Part shown: positions 24,843-33,557 of the stretch, one piece after another
Layout of the letters: each line of letters begins with the position of its first letter
How positions within the stretch are numbered: position 1 is the stretch's first letter
Assembly (NCBI GenBank): GCA_016712525.1
Contig: JADJQX010000008.1
Span: forward strand, 1,054,001 to 1,118,000
Direction of reading: 5' to 3'
Source of the DNA: Myxococcales bacterium
Lineage (GTDB): Bacteria > Myxococcota_A > Polyangia > Polyangiales > Polyangiaceae
DNA length: 64,000 nucleotides
Program-made: the position numbers and the translations under genes
The notes under the pieces: generated by a model
Database searches by the model: none
What the model was told of the DNA's origin: nothing
The model's input: only the letters and a program-made list of their open reading frames with translations

Positions 24843-26213
24843 TCAGTTCAGCGCCATGAGCGAGACGACCTTGAAGCCGCCCTTCTCGACGACGATCTCT
24901 TGACGACGCTGCCACCCTCGAGCCGACAAGGCGACCGTGTGTTTTCCGGCGGGCAAGCGCAAGCGCGCGAACACGACGCGCGCAGGGAGCGTCTCCCAGC
25001 TTCGGGTGTCCGGGGTGTCGGCGGCCGTGAGCGCCGCCTGGGTGCCGAGAGACAGCAATGTGCCGATGATGTCTCCGTTCTTGCCGCCCGCGGCCGAGCC
25101 TACCGCGCCCACGGCCGAGCCCGCCGCGAAGCGCGCCACGGTCCGCGTGATGGCGCTCGCGATGACCTTGCCCTTGATGCGCTCCCACGCGCGTCGCACC
25201 TCGTGCGACACGTCGACGACCTGTGCAAGCTGCACGTACGTACCGTCGATCTGCGCGGCCGGGGTGGACATCGCCCCCTGCCCTGGAGCGAGCACGGGGA
25301 AGTTCACCCACGTCACGAGCCCCTGGAGCGCGAGCTTGTTGGCCGCGGCCACGTCCCCCGGGTGGATGTGGCCCGACGCGAGCGTGAGCGCGAGACCGAT
25401 GGGGACCCGCTCGGCGACCTTGTGGGGCACCCGACCGTGACCGACGACCACGAGCACGTCGCCCATGTCCGCGTCCTCCGGCTTGGGCTCGGGCTGGGCC
25501 GCGGCGAGCGCGACGAGCCGAGGGCTCTTGTAGCTGCTCCGCGCGAGGAGCTCCCTCACCGCCGGTCCGAGCGACGGGTACTCTCCGAAGGCGAGAGCCT
25601 CGTCGTAGTAGCGGAGGGCCTCGTCCGTGTCGCCGCTCTTCTCGAACGCGAACCCCGCGAGCACGCCGCCGAGGGCGATCATCGCGTTGTCCGTTTCCTT
25701 CATGACATCATGGAGATAGCGCGTCATGACCGACAGACGCCGCGCCTCGACTTTGGCGCCCGACAGATCGCCCGTCTCGAGGTAGTTCACGATGTTGAGC
25801 GCGTTGACGAGGAGCTTCTCGTGGGGAGGCGCCACGTAGCGGCCCGCCGAGTCCGAGAAGATCCACGTGCCGATCGCGTCGAGCGACGACTTCGACAGGT
25901 CGAGCATTTCGATGGCCTTGTCGGCCGCCTGGAAGTCCCGTTTGGAGTCGTCGAACTGGAGGATGCTCTGTTGCACGCTCGCGCGATCGAGCACGAGGAG
26001 CGCGTTGTCGCCGACGACCTCCTTCGGGAGATCCTTCGACGACTTGACCTCGAGCTCTTCGTTGATCGAGGCGATGGCCTCTTTCGGGTTGCCCTCGTCG
26101 AGCGCGGTGCGCATGCGGAGCGTGCGTGCCTCGTGGCCGCCGCACCCTCCGAGACCGAGCGACGCGAGCGCGAGACCGATGGCCCCGAGACGCACGCGAG
26201 CGAGCCAGGGCAT
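24843..26213 (-). CDS. COG3014-family lipoprotein (LpoB-associated)
   Basis: 456-aa lipoprotein: signal 'RLGAIGLALASLGLGGCGG', with lipidated Cys near residue 23. The next 200 residues are helical with tetratricopeptide-like segments ('TDEALRYYDEALAFGEYPSL'). The later half contains 'GDVLVVVGHGRVPHKVAER', 'IPIGLALTL'-like strands, a Gly/Ala-rich possible helix 'FAAGSAVGAVGSAAGG', and a C-terminal beta segment ending 'FKVVSLMALN'. This arrangement matches the uncharacterised COG3014 lipoproteins. Its ATG overlaps the stop of the LpoB-like gene by one base (TGATG), a coupling typical of this pair. Its role is probably in the cell envelope, possibly peptidoglycan synthesis control. Confidence 0.78.
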   Translation of the reverse strand: MPWLARVRLGAIGLALASLGLGGCGGHEARTLRMRTALDEGNPKEAIASINEELEVKSSKDLPKEVVGDNALLVLDRASVQQSILQFDDSKRDFQAADKAIEMLDLSKSSLDAIGTWIFSDSAGRYVAPPHEKLLVNALNIVNYLETGDLSGAKVEARRLSVMTRYLHDVMKETDNAMIALGGVLAGFAFEKSGDTDEALRYYDEALAFGEYPSLGPAVRELLARSSYKSPRLVALAAAQPEPKPEDADMGDVLVVVGHGRVPHKVAERVPIGLALTLASGHIHPGDVAAANKLALQGLVTWVNFPVLAPGQGAMSTPAAQIDGTYVQLAQVVDVSHEVRRAWERIKGKVIASAITRTVARFAAGSAVGAVGSAAGGKNGDIIGTLLSLGTQAALTAADTPDTRSWETLPARVVFARLRLPAGKHTVALSARGWQRRQEIVVEKGGFKVVSLMALN

Positions 26214-26821
26214 CAGCGCACCATTTTGGTCACGTAGGCTTTGTGCTGCCAGACGATGGCGCTCGTCTCGACCTCGATGACCTGCATGAAGAGAAAGTAC
26301 TGCACGCGCCGCGAGTCTTCGAGGCGCTCGTCGGCCGCCTGGACCTTGCCCGTGATGTAGTACTTCACGCCGAGCTGGCGGCCGTACTTCGGAACGCTCG
26401 CCTGGTTGAACACGCCGTTTCGGCCGCCCTCGACCTCGGCGATCATGGCGTTCTGGCGCTCGCGGCTGATGAGCTTCACGACCTGCGAGTCGATGAGCCA
26501 CGACTCGGTCTCGCTCAGGATGGCGTCGAGCTGCGAGTCGATGTGCTCGCTCGTGCTGTTGGCGAACGGGAAGATGGCGACCGTGGCCTGCGGGCTCTGC
26601 GTGCGCCATTGGTTCATGATCGGGGCGGCGCGGAGGTGGTTCAGGTTCTCGTGGAGCATCCGTTGGATGTCTTCTTTGTCGAGGCCCGTGCTCATCGCGG
26701 CGTTGTCGATCGAGGGCTCTTGCGACCCACGCACGACCTCGCGCCCACCACAGCCCGAAGCAGAGACGAGAAGGAGGCCCATCGCGCTGGCGAGGGCGAG
26801 GTTACGAACGAGCGAAAGCAT
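26213..26821 (-). CDS. LpoB-like penicillin-binding-protein activator lipoprotein
   Basis: 202-aa lipoprotein. The ATG at 26819-26821 has a strong GGAGG Shine-Dalgarno, and the signal 'LALASAMGLLLVSASGCGG' has a lipobox Cys near residue 24. The domain contains 'KEDIQRMLHENLNHLRAAP', 'QATVAIFPFANSTSEHID', 'LDAILSETESWLIDSQVVKLISRE' and 'LGVKYYITGKVQ', which follow the LpoB/PBP-activator fold. E. coli LpoB spans the periplasm to activate PBP1b. It is coupled to a COG3014 gene downstream. No PBP gene is nearby, so the partner is inferred. Confidence 0.82.
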   Translation of the reverse strand: MLSLVRNLALASAMGLLLVSASGCGGREVVRGSQEPSIDNAAMSTGLDKEDIQRMLHENLNHLRAAPIMNQWRTQSPQATVAIFPFANSTSEHIDSQLDAILSETESWLIDSQVVKLISRERQNAMIAEVEGGRNGVFNQASVPKYGRQLGVKYYITGKVQAADERLEDSRRVQYFLFMQVIEVETSAIVWQHKAYVTKMVR

Positions 26822-27010
26822 ACTTTTCCTCCACGAAGGCGGCGCTGCCCGTGAGACGGCGCAGCCGGAGTTTTTCGTCACTGCAAGATTCGGGCTTTGC
26901 GGCACGAGAAGCAAGCGCCGCCGTGACGACGGGCGTGGAGCGGACGTGGCCTCACCCCGATGTCAACCGACGGTCACGCGTCCCTCGAGAAGCCCGAGCC
27001 ACGCCTGCGA

Positions 27011-28105
27011 TCACGGGAGGCGAGCGAGCGCGCGACCGAGCGAGGCTTCGAGCGTCTCGCGATCCCTCGCCCCCTCGAGCCGCTCCGAGCCGATGAAGAG
27101 CAGCGGGAGCCCCCTCCCCCCCACGTCCTTGAAGGTCTGCTTGTCGGACGCGATCTGGGCTGCGGTCGCGGGATCGGCGACACAGGCTCGAAACGCGGCG
27201 ACGTCGATGCCGGCCGAGGTGGCGATGGCCTCGCACCCGCCGGGCGTGAGGCTCGGAGGCTCCACCGAGAAGAGCGCCTCGGCCACCGCGTCGCCCTTGC
27301 CGAGCTTCTCGGCGCAGAGGGCCGCGAGGGCGGCGTTCATCGCGTGGAGGTGGATGCCGAGGGGCACTTGTTTGCGCACGACACGCACCTTGCCCTTGTG
27401 CTCCTCGAGGAGCGGCGCGAGCTCTTGATGGTTCGCGCGACACCACGGGCACTCGAAGTCAGCGAAGTCGACGATGGTGACCTGACCCTTGGGCGTCTTC
27501 TCGAGCTCGGCCACGATGGCCTTCGGGAGCTTCGGCTTCACGACGTACGGGAGGAGGGCGGGCACCACGAGCGCGAGCGAGAAGAGGGCCGAGGCGCCGA
27601 ACGCCCACCCTCGTCTGCCGGGCAGATCCCACGCGCGCGCGTAGCGCGTCCAGGCCGCGACGAGCAGGACGACCGCGGCCGTATCGGACGCGATGCAATA
27701 CGGGCAAAAGTGCCCGATCGCGATCTGCACGCCGATGAGCCCCACCGAGACCAACGCCGCCAGCGTGGCGAGCACGGACTGCGCGAGGCGCACCTTCGGC
27801 CCGCGAAAAAGCGTGAGCAGCCCGAGCGCGAGGAAACACAGCACCCCGAGGACCGGGGTAGGCACTCCGCCGACATGTGCGTACGACGTTTGTTTCACGG
27901 CGTCGCAGCCGCCGCCCGGCGCGCAGAACACCGGCACGGGGCGCAGGTAGTCGACGAGCAGCGTGACGCTCGCCGCGACCGACACGAGCGCCGGGAGCAC
28001 GAGCGCCGCGAAGAGCCCTGCGTCGATCGCGACCGAACGCGACACGGACGGCTCTGCCGAGGCCGATGGGGACGCCGAATTGTTTTGGGGATCGGAGTGT
28101 TCCAA
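27011..28105 (-). CDS. VKOR-DsbA fusion (vitamin K epoxide reductase / thioredoxin-like)
   Basis: About 364-aa inner-membrane disulphide-forming fusion. The VKOR half has four to five TM helices, the loop Cys pair 'VFCAPGGGCDAVKQTSYA' and the quinone-linked active-site 'HFCPYCIASD'. The C-terminal half is a periplasmic DsbA/thioredoxin domain with 'VDFADFECPWCRANH' (CPWC) and the cis-Pro-like 'GRGLPLLFIG'. Together they oxidise secreted proteins and pass electrons to quinone, replacing DsbA/DsbB. The start is uncertain: I chose a TTG at 28103-28105, but a GTG at 28043-28045 also precedes the first helix. A longer ATG at 28177 would overlap the divergent rnr gene and is unlikely. Confidence 0.88.
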   Translation of the reverse strand: MEHSDPQNNSASPSASAEPSVSRSVAIDAGLFAALVLPALVSVAASVTLLVDYLRPVPVFCAPGGGCDAVKQTSYAHVGGVPTPVLGVLCFLALGLLTLFRGPKVRLAQSVLATLAALVSVGLIGVQIAIGHFCPYCIASDTAAVVLLVAAWTRYARAWDLPGRRGWAFGASALFSLALVVPALLPYVVKPKLPKAIVAELEKTPKGQVTIVDFADFECPWCRANHQELAPLLEEHKGKVRVVRKQVPLGIHLHAMNAALAALCAEKLGKGDAVAEALFSVEPPSLTPGGCEAIATSAGIDVAAFRACVADPATAAQIASDKQTFKDVGGRGLPLLFIGSERLEGARDRETLEASLGRALARLP

Positions 28106-28155
28106 GGTGCGCTTCGTCTTTGTGGGGAGGCAGAGTTTCGCGTAATCGTCGGTGA

Positions 28156-30627
28156 ATGTCGAAGATCGTCCTCCCAACCCGCGCTCGGGTGCTCGAATTC
28201 CTGGCGGATCAGGATCACGCGGTGCACGCCCACGAGGTCGCGACGCGCCTCGGAGTGCCCGAGTCGAGCTACCCCGGGCTCCTGCGATTGCTCGACGATC
28301 TCGTGTTCGACGGGCTGCTCCAGGCGCGTGACGGGCACAAATTCCGGACGGCGTCGCGCGGGAAGGCCCGCCAGAAGGCGGGAGAAGAGAAGCGCGCCGA
28401 AGCGAAAGCCGCGCCCCCGGACGTGCAGGCGAGGCCCGCGCGCGAGACCGGAGCGCAGGCCGCCATCGAGCGGGTCCGCGAGCGCCGCCCCGGCGAAAAA
28501 GAGGGAATCCTCACGGTGAACGCGCGCGGCTTCGGCTTCGTCTCGGCCGAAGGCGGGGACGACGTCTACATCCCCGGCGAGGCCCTCGGGGCCGGCCTCC
28601 ACGGCGACCGTGTCGTGGTCAAGATCGTGGGGCGGAGCGCGCGCGGGGTCGAGGGGCGCATCGTCGAGGTCGTGTCGCGTGGGATGACCCGCGTCGTGGG
28701 TACGCTGCGGCGGCGAGGAAAATCGGCCTGGCTCGAGCCGGACGACACCCGTGTGCGAGGGCCGGTCGTCCTCACGAGCGACCGCGACACCGCCGGCGCC
28801 GAGGGCAACAGCGGCACCGACGGCCAAGCCGCGGTCGTGCGCATCACCCGCTTCCCGGAGAACCCGAACGAGAACGTCGAAGGCGTGCTCGAGGCCGTGC
28901 TCGGCACCCCCGGGGAGCTCTCGGTCGAGGCCGCGAAGATCCTCGCGATGGCCCAGATTCGCGAGCTCCACGAGCCCGCGGCGGTCGCCGAGGCCGAGAG
29001 CTACGGCGCCGACGTGCCCGAGGACATGCTCGCGGGTCGCGAGGATCTCACCGGGTTTCCGCTCCCCACGATCGACCCGAAGGACGCGCGGGATCACGAC
29101 GACGCGGTGTGGGTCGAGCGCACCCCGAGCGGCGGCTACCGCGCCATCGTCGCCATCGCCGACGTGTCGAGCTACGTGCGGCCCGGCATGGTGCTCGACG
29201 AAGAGGCGAAGCTCCGGGGGTGCAGCGTGTACCTGCCCGATCGCGCGGTGCCCATGCTCCCGCGCGCGCTCTCGTCGAACCTCTGCTCGCTCTTGCCCGA
29301 CGTGCTCCGCCTCTGCCTCGCGGTCGACGCGACGCTCTCGGCGAGCGGCGAGGTGGAGTCGTTCCGGGTGGTGCGTGGCTACATGAAGAGCCAGGCCAAG
29401 CTCGCCTACGAGGACGTCGCTCAGGTGCTCGGCTTCATCGAGGTCGAGACGCCTCCTCACCCCGAAGCCGTGCGGCTCCTCCCGGGCCTCGAGGTGGCGT
29501 ACGAGCTGTCGCGCATGCTCCGCGGGCGGCGCATGAAGCGCGGGGCGCTCGATTTCGAGCTGCCCGAGCCGAAGATCACGATCGGCGAAGGCGGCCTCCC
29601 CGAGGCGATCGCGAAGCGATCTCAGAACCCCGGCATCAAGAAGGCCTACTCGCTCATCGAGGAGCTCATGCTCCTCGCGAACGAGGTCGTCGCGCAGTGG
29701 CTCGTCGAGAAGAAGCTCCCGTCGGTGTTCCGTGTGCACCTCCCACCGGACGAGAAGAAGCTCGAGAAGCTCGCGGCGATGTGCGCGCTCCTCGGGGTCG
29801 ACTTCGACGTCGAGGTCACCAAAGACCCGAAGACCCTCGCGGATCTCTTGAAGGGGTTCGCGAAGCACCCGCTCGCCCAGGTGCTGAACTCCCTCTTGCT
29901 CCGCTCGATGAAGCAGGCCACGTACGACGTCGAGAACCTCGGGCACTTCGGGCTCGCGTCGAAGGCCTACCTCCACTTTACGTCGCCCATCCGGAGGTAC
30001 CCCGACGTGTGCGTCCATCGCACCGTGCACGCGCTCTTGAAGCACGAAAAGCCCGAGCGCGACCGGGACAAGCTCGCCGACGCCGCGCTCACGTCCTCGC
30101 AGAACGAGCGGAAGGCCATGGAGGTCGAGCGGAACATCGTCGACCTTTATCGTGCATTCTACATGAAAGACAAAATCGGCGACCGCTTCGTCGGCCGTGT
30201 GGCGGCGGTGGTCGGGAGCGGCATCTTCGTCTCGATCGACGACCCGTTCGTCGAGATCTTGGTGAAGCTCGAGGACCTCGGCGGCACCGACTACGAGGTC
30301 GACGACGTCGGCCTCCGGGTCGTGGGCAAACGCTCGGGGGAGGTCATCTCGCTCGGAGACCAGATGCTCGTCGAGGTCGCCGACGTGTCGATCCAGCGGC
30401 GCACCGTGCTCGGGCGACGGGTCATGGGAGCCCGCGCGGCGCGCGAGAAGCTCGGCAAGCTCGGCACGGAGCTCACCACGGTCGTGGACGATACCGGCCC
30501 GCGTCGTCGGCCCCGGGTCAAAGAGGGCAAACCGAAGAAGGGCTCGAAGAACCGCGTCGTCGGCTCGCGCACCCCGAAGAGCCCCAAGGCCAAGACGTTC
30601 GGGAAAAAGAAGGCGAAGAAGCGCTGA
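28156..30627 (+). CDS. rnr: Ribonuclease R (RNB-family exoribonuclease)
   Basis: 823-aa 3'-5' exoribonuclease that degrades structured RNA. In order: an N-terminal winged-helix-like segment (1-60), cold-shock domains ('GILTVNARGFGFVSAEGGDD'), the catalytic RNB domain with 'IDPKDARDHDDAVW' (the metal-binding Asp cluster), 'YLPDRAVPMLPRALSSNLCS', 'HFTSPIRRYPDVCVHR', a C-terminal S1 domain ('GDRFVGRVAAVVGSGIFVSI'), and a Lys-rich basic tail (last 40 residues). All are as in RNase R. The ATG at 28156 has a weak GGTGA Shine-Dalgarno. It is divergent from the VKOR-DsbA gene and convergent with the RCC1 gene. Confidence 0.96.
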   Translation: MSKIVLPTRARVLEFLADQDHAVHAHEVATRLGVPESSYPGLLRLLDDLVFDGLLQARDGHKFRTASRGKARQKAGEEKRAEAKAAPPDVQARPARETGAQAAIERVRERRPGEKEGILTVNARGFGFVSAEGGDDVYIPGEALGAGLHGDRVVVKIVGRSARGVEGRIVEVVSRGMTRVVGTLRRRGKSAWLEPDDTRVRGPVVLTSDRDTAGAEGNSGTDGQAAVVRITRFPENPNENVEGVLEAVLGTPGELSVEAAKILAMAQIRELHEPAAVAEAESYGADVPEDMLAGREDLTGFPLPTIDPKDARDHDDAVWVERTPSGGYRAIVAIADVSSYVRPGMVLDEEAKLRGCSVYLPDRAVPMLPRALSSNLCSLLPDVLRLCLAVDATLSASGEVESFRVVRGYMKSQAKLAYEDVAQVLGFIEVETPPHPEAVRLLPGLEVAYELSRMLRGRRMKRGALDFELPEPKITIGEGGLPEAIAKRSQNPGIKKAYSLIEELMLLANEVVAQWLVEKKLPSVFRVHLPPDEKKLEKLAAMCALLGVDFDVEVTKDPKTLADLLKGFAKHPLAQVLNSLLLRSMKQATYDVENLGHFGLASKAYLHFTSPIRRYPDVCVHRTVHALLKHEKPERDRDKLADAALTSSQNERKAMEVERNIVDLYRAFYMKDKIGDRFVGRVAAVVGSGIFVSIDDPFVEILVKLEDLGGTDYEVDDVGLRVVGKRSGEVISLGDQMLVEVADVSIQRRTVLGRRVMGARAAREKLGKLGTELTTVVDDTGPRRRPRVKEGKPKKGSKNRVVGSRTPKSPKAKTFGKKKAKKR

Positions 30628-30669
30628 CGGGGCCCGAGGCTCAGAGGCTTGGGACCGCTCGTCGATCGC

Positions 30670-31758
30670 TCAGAACGCGACCTTCACGGGGGTGAGCCGC
30701 TCGACCTTGGTGCCGTCGCCGAGCTGACCTGCCGCGTTCGCGCCCCAGCAGTACATCTCGTCGTCGTTCGTCTGCACGCAGGCGTGCCCCGAGCCGAAAC
30801 ACATGTCTTTGACCGAGGGGAGCGCCGTCGCCTTCGTGGGTAGCTCGGACGCGCTCTTTCGCCCGAGGCCGAGCTCGCCCGAGGCGTTCGAGCCCCAGCA
30901 CGTGACCCCGCCGCCCTCGAGGATGGCGCAGACGCTCGCCTCGCCGACCGCGAGCCACTCCGCGTTCGTGATGCCGGGCACGGCCTCGGGCTTCTCGTGG
31001 GCGTCGTAGTCGGGGGCCTTTCCGAGCTGACCGAGATCGTTGGCCCCCCAACAGTAAATCTTCTTGTCTTTTCCGATCACGCAGGCGAAGGCGTCGCCCG
31101 TTCCGAGCCCGGTGGCGGGGCTCGGCAAGACCGGCCGGTTCATCGCGTCGGAGCCCGAGTTCGCCCAGCGCTCGGCGTCCCAGCATTGGACCTGGCCGTC
31201 GTCTTTCATGACGCAGCCGTGGGTGGACGCGACCTGGACGTCGATGGGCTTCCCTCCGAGGTTCGGGTCCGGGGCCTTCTCGGTGCCCCAACAGTGCACC
31301 TTGCCGCTGTCGAGGCGCGCGCACATGAGGAGCCCGCTGCCCGACACGTCGTTCACTTGCATGTTGGGGATCCGCTGCGGACGCGCACGCTCCAGCGAGC
31401 GGCCGTCGGGGCTCCGGCCCGTGCCCCAACAGCGCGCCGCGCGGTCACTCCCGAGGATGCAGCCGTAGGTGCTCGCGAGCCCGATGTGCTTGGCGTCGGA
31501 GATGCCCTCGACCTTGACGGGCTTTGGCTGATCGGGGCCGCCGCCGTTGCCGAGCTGCCCTTGGCTTCCGGCGCCCCAGCACGAGAGCGAGCCGCCCTTC
31601 AGGATCGCGCAGGTGAAGTGATCGCCGCACTCGAGGATCGCGACCGGCCCACGACCACCCGAGACCGGCTTGGGCGCGCTCGCCCCACCGCCTTCGGTGG
31701 CCGCACCCCCACACGCCACGACGGCGACGACGACGACGACCCCAACGAAGCGACGCAT
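30670..31758 (-). CDS. RCC1-repeat lipoprotein
   Basis: 362-aa lipoprotein. The ATG at 31756-31758 gives MRRFVGVVVVVAVVACGG with a lipobox at residue 16. The mature protein is about six or seven RCC1 blades, each with the pattern 'G..hsCAi...G.v.CWG.n..GQLG' (for example 'HFTCAILKGGSLSCWG', 'KKIYCWGANDLGQLG', 'DEMYCWGANAAGQLG'). This predicts a seven-bladed beta-propeller with many Cys residues, exposed at the cell surface or in the periplasm. Such propellers are common in myxobacteria, but their ligands are unknown. It is convergent with rnr, 42 nt apart. Confidence 0.9.
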   Translation of the reverse strand: MRRFVGVVVVVAVVACGGAATEGGGASAPKPVSGGRGPVAILECGDHFTCAILKGGSLSCWGAGSQGQLGNGGGPDQPKPVKVEGISDAKHIGLASTYGCILGSDRAARCWGTGRSPDGRSLERARPQRIPNMQVNDVSGSGLLMCARLDSGKVHCWGTEKAPDPNLGGKPIDVQVASTHGCVMKDDGQVQCWDAERWANSGSDAMNRPVLPSPATGLGTGDAFACVIGKDKKIYCWGANDLGQLGKAPDYDAHEKPEAVPGITNAEWLAVGEASVCAILEGGGVTCWGSNASGELGLGRKSASELPTKATALPSVKDMCFGSGHACVQTNDDEMYCWGANAAGQLGDGTKVERLTPVKVAF

Positions 31759-31873
31759 GATCGCGAACCTACCCGACTTCCTGAGCGCGCCACGGCCGAG
31801 GTGCACGCCGGGTCAGGAAATACCCGAGGCGCGAGCGCCGTGGCTTTACCTTCGCGCAAGCTCGCGCTCCACC

Positions 31874-32815
31874 TCAGAACGAGATGCCGTCGCGGACAGG
31901 GGCCTCGAAGTGGCTCTCGACACGCGCGAGGAGGTCGGCGAGCTCGGCGGACTCGTGGGTAGGCACCTGCACGACGAAGCGCACATAGAGATCGCCGGGC
32001 TCGTGGCCCTTGCGCACGACGCCCTTGCCTCGAACACGCAGCACCGTGCCGCTCTGGGTCCGCGGGGGGATCTTCACGGTGATGTGGCCGTCGACCGTGG
32101 GCACCTTCACCTTGGCGCCCTCGTAGGCCTCGAGCGGCGTCACCGGCAAATCGAGCTTCAAATCGTGGCCTTCGCGCGTGAAGTGCTTGTGCGGCGCGAC
32201 GTGGATGACGAGCGTGAGATCGCCCGGTGGTCCGCCGTTCGGAGACGGGCCCCCTTGGCCCGCGAGGCGGAGGCGACTGCCCTCGGCCGCGCCCGGCGGG
32301 ATGCGCACCTGCACCGAGGCCCCTTGCGCCGAGCGCATCTCGACCTGCCCGCCACGCACGGCGAGGGTGAAGTCGATCGTGACCTCCTGTTCGTAGTCTT
32401 GCCCCTTCGCGGGGCCGCGCCGCCGTGCCCCACCGAAGAAGTCGTGACCGCCGGCACCGAACAAATCTTCGAGGTTCACGGCGCCGCCGCCGAACGGGTT
32501 GCCCCCGGCGAACGGGTTGCCCGCCGCGCCGCCGCGCCCGCCCCGCGACTGCCACTGCGCGTAGGCGCGGGCCTTCTCCGGGTCGAAGCCTTCGCGGAGG
32601 CCCTCTTCGCCGAACTCGTCGTAGAGCTTGCGCTTCTGCGGATCGCCGAGCGTGTCGAACGCGCGGTTCACGGCCTTGAACTTGGCCTCGGCCTGGGCGT
32701 TCCCCGGGTTCTTGTCGGGGTGAAGGTCCTTCGCGAGGCGCCGGTAGGCTTTTTTGATGGTGTCTGCGTCGGCGGTCTTGGGGACGCCGAGCAGCCCGTA
32801 GAGGTCTTGCGCCAT
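31874..32815 (-). CDS. DnaJ/CbpA-type co-chaperone (no zinc finger)
   Basis: 313-aa J-domain protein. Residues 1-70 are the J domain 'DLYGLLGVPKTADADTIKKAYRRLAKDLHPDKNPG' pattern with the HPD motif that stimulates DnaK ATPase (only short parts are quoted here). A Gly/Phe-rich linker ('GGAAGNPFAGGNPFGGG') is followed by two beta-sandwich substrate-binding domains with 'DLTLVIHVAPHKHFTREGHD' and 'LDLPVTPLEAYEGAKVKVPT'. The four CxxCxGxG zinc repeats of DnaJ are absent, so it is type II, like CbpA. The ATG at 32813-32815 begins the J domain; earlier in-frame starts add non-homologous residues. No dnaK or grpE gene is adjacent. Confidence 0.93.
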   Translation of the reverse strand: MAQDLYGLLGVPKTADADTIKKAYRRLAKDLHPDKNPGNAQAEAKFKAVNRAFDTLGDPQKRKLYDEFGEEGLREGFDPEKARAYAQWQSRGGRGGAAGNPFAGGNPFGGGAVNLEDLFGAGGHDFFGGARRRGPAKGQDYEQEVTIDFTLAVRGGQVEMRSAQGASVQVRIPPGAAEGSRLRLAGQGGPSPNGGPPGDLTLVIHVAPHKHFTREGHDLKLDLPVTPLEAYEGAKVKVPTVDGHITVKIPPRTQSGTVLRVRGKGVVRKGHEPGDLYVRFVVQVPTHESAELADLLARVESHFEAPVRDGISF

Positions 32816-32950
32816 GATCGTGCTCGACGGCCGAAGGTATGTCGTCGATGGAAGGACGGCAACGGCCTCCGGCACGAATCGTGCGGTGAGCCCGTGGACG
32901 CACCTCGCACCGTTCTCACCTCGGCGCGGTACGCCGACCGCTACCCGCGC

Positions 32951-33478
32951 TCACCGTGGGCCGGCGTCGGGCCTGTGCTGCTGGATCGAGAGTGGGGGCA
33001 TCTCGGGCTCGACGCGCCAGAGGCCCCCTTCGCGGACGCACACGACCTCGGCGCGCTCTTGCGGATCGGTGCCCAAGACTTCGACCGTAGCGATATCGCC
33101 GTCGATCTTGGCCGTCATCGATTTGGGCCTGAACCTCAGGCCGAAGTAGCCGGTCGCGAGCATGTCGCGCGGGGGGACGCGTTTGCCTTCGACGAGGCTC
33201 GCGCGTTCGGCGCGCTCCTCGAGGTTCTTCTTGGCGCTCTTGCCTAGCAGATCGTAGGCCTCGGCCATGGCGCGGGGGTCGTCGGTCGCGACCTCCATGC
33301 GGTCGAGGAAGAGCCGAAGGGCGCCGTCGGGGGTGCCATCAGGAGCCGTGCGCGAGCACGCCGCGACCACGAACGCGACGAGCAGCACGAGCGGCCACGC
33401 CACGCCCGCGCTCCGCGCCTTCGCGCCATGGAGCGCGCGGGAGGGAGGTCGACCGGGCTCGGCGGCGGCGTTCGGCAT
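32951..33478 (-). CDS. Hypothetical lipoprotein with NTF2-like C-terminal region
   Basis: About 175-aa lipoprotein. The chosen ATG at 33476-33478 precedes an Arg-containing n-region and the hydrophobic core 'GVAWPLVLLVAFVVAACS' with a lipobox. The mature domain has 'PDGALRLFLDRMEVATDDPRAMAEAYDLLG' (partial quote) followed by a strand-rich end 'GDIATVEVLGTDPQERAEVVCV' and 'LWRVEPEMPPL', an outline seen in NTF2-like folds. Two earlier in-frame ATGs (33508, 33529) would lengthen the n-region and cannot be excluded. The function is not recognised. It is divergent from the DNA methyltransferase gene. Confidence 0.68.
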   Translation of the reverse strand: MPNAAAEPGRPPSRALHGAKARSAGVAWPLVLLVAFVVAACSRTAPDGTPDGALRLFLDRMEVATDDPRAMAEAYDLLGKSAKKNLEERAERASLVEGKRVPPRDMLATGYFGLRFRPKSMTAKIDGDIATVEVLGTDPQERAEVVCVREGGLWRVEPEMPPLSIQQHRPDAGPR

Positions 33479-33557
33479 CTCCGGGTTCGTGTAGCAAAGG
33501 GCGGCCATTTTTGCCGGATATTTGGCCATACCTACATTGTATCCATAGTGTGGCCGT

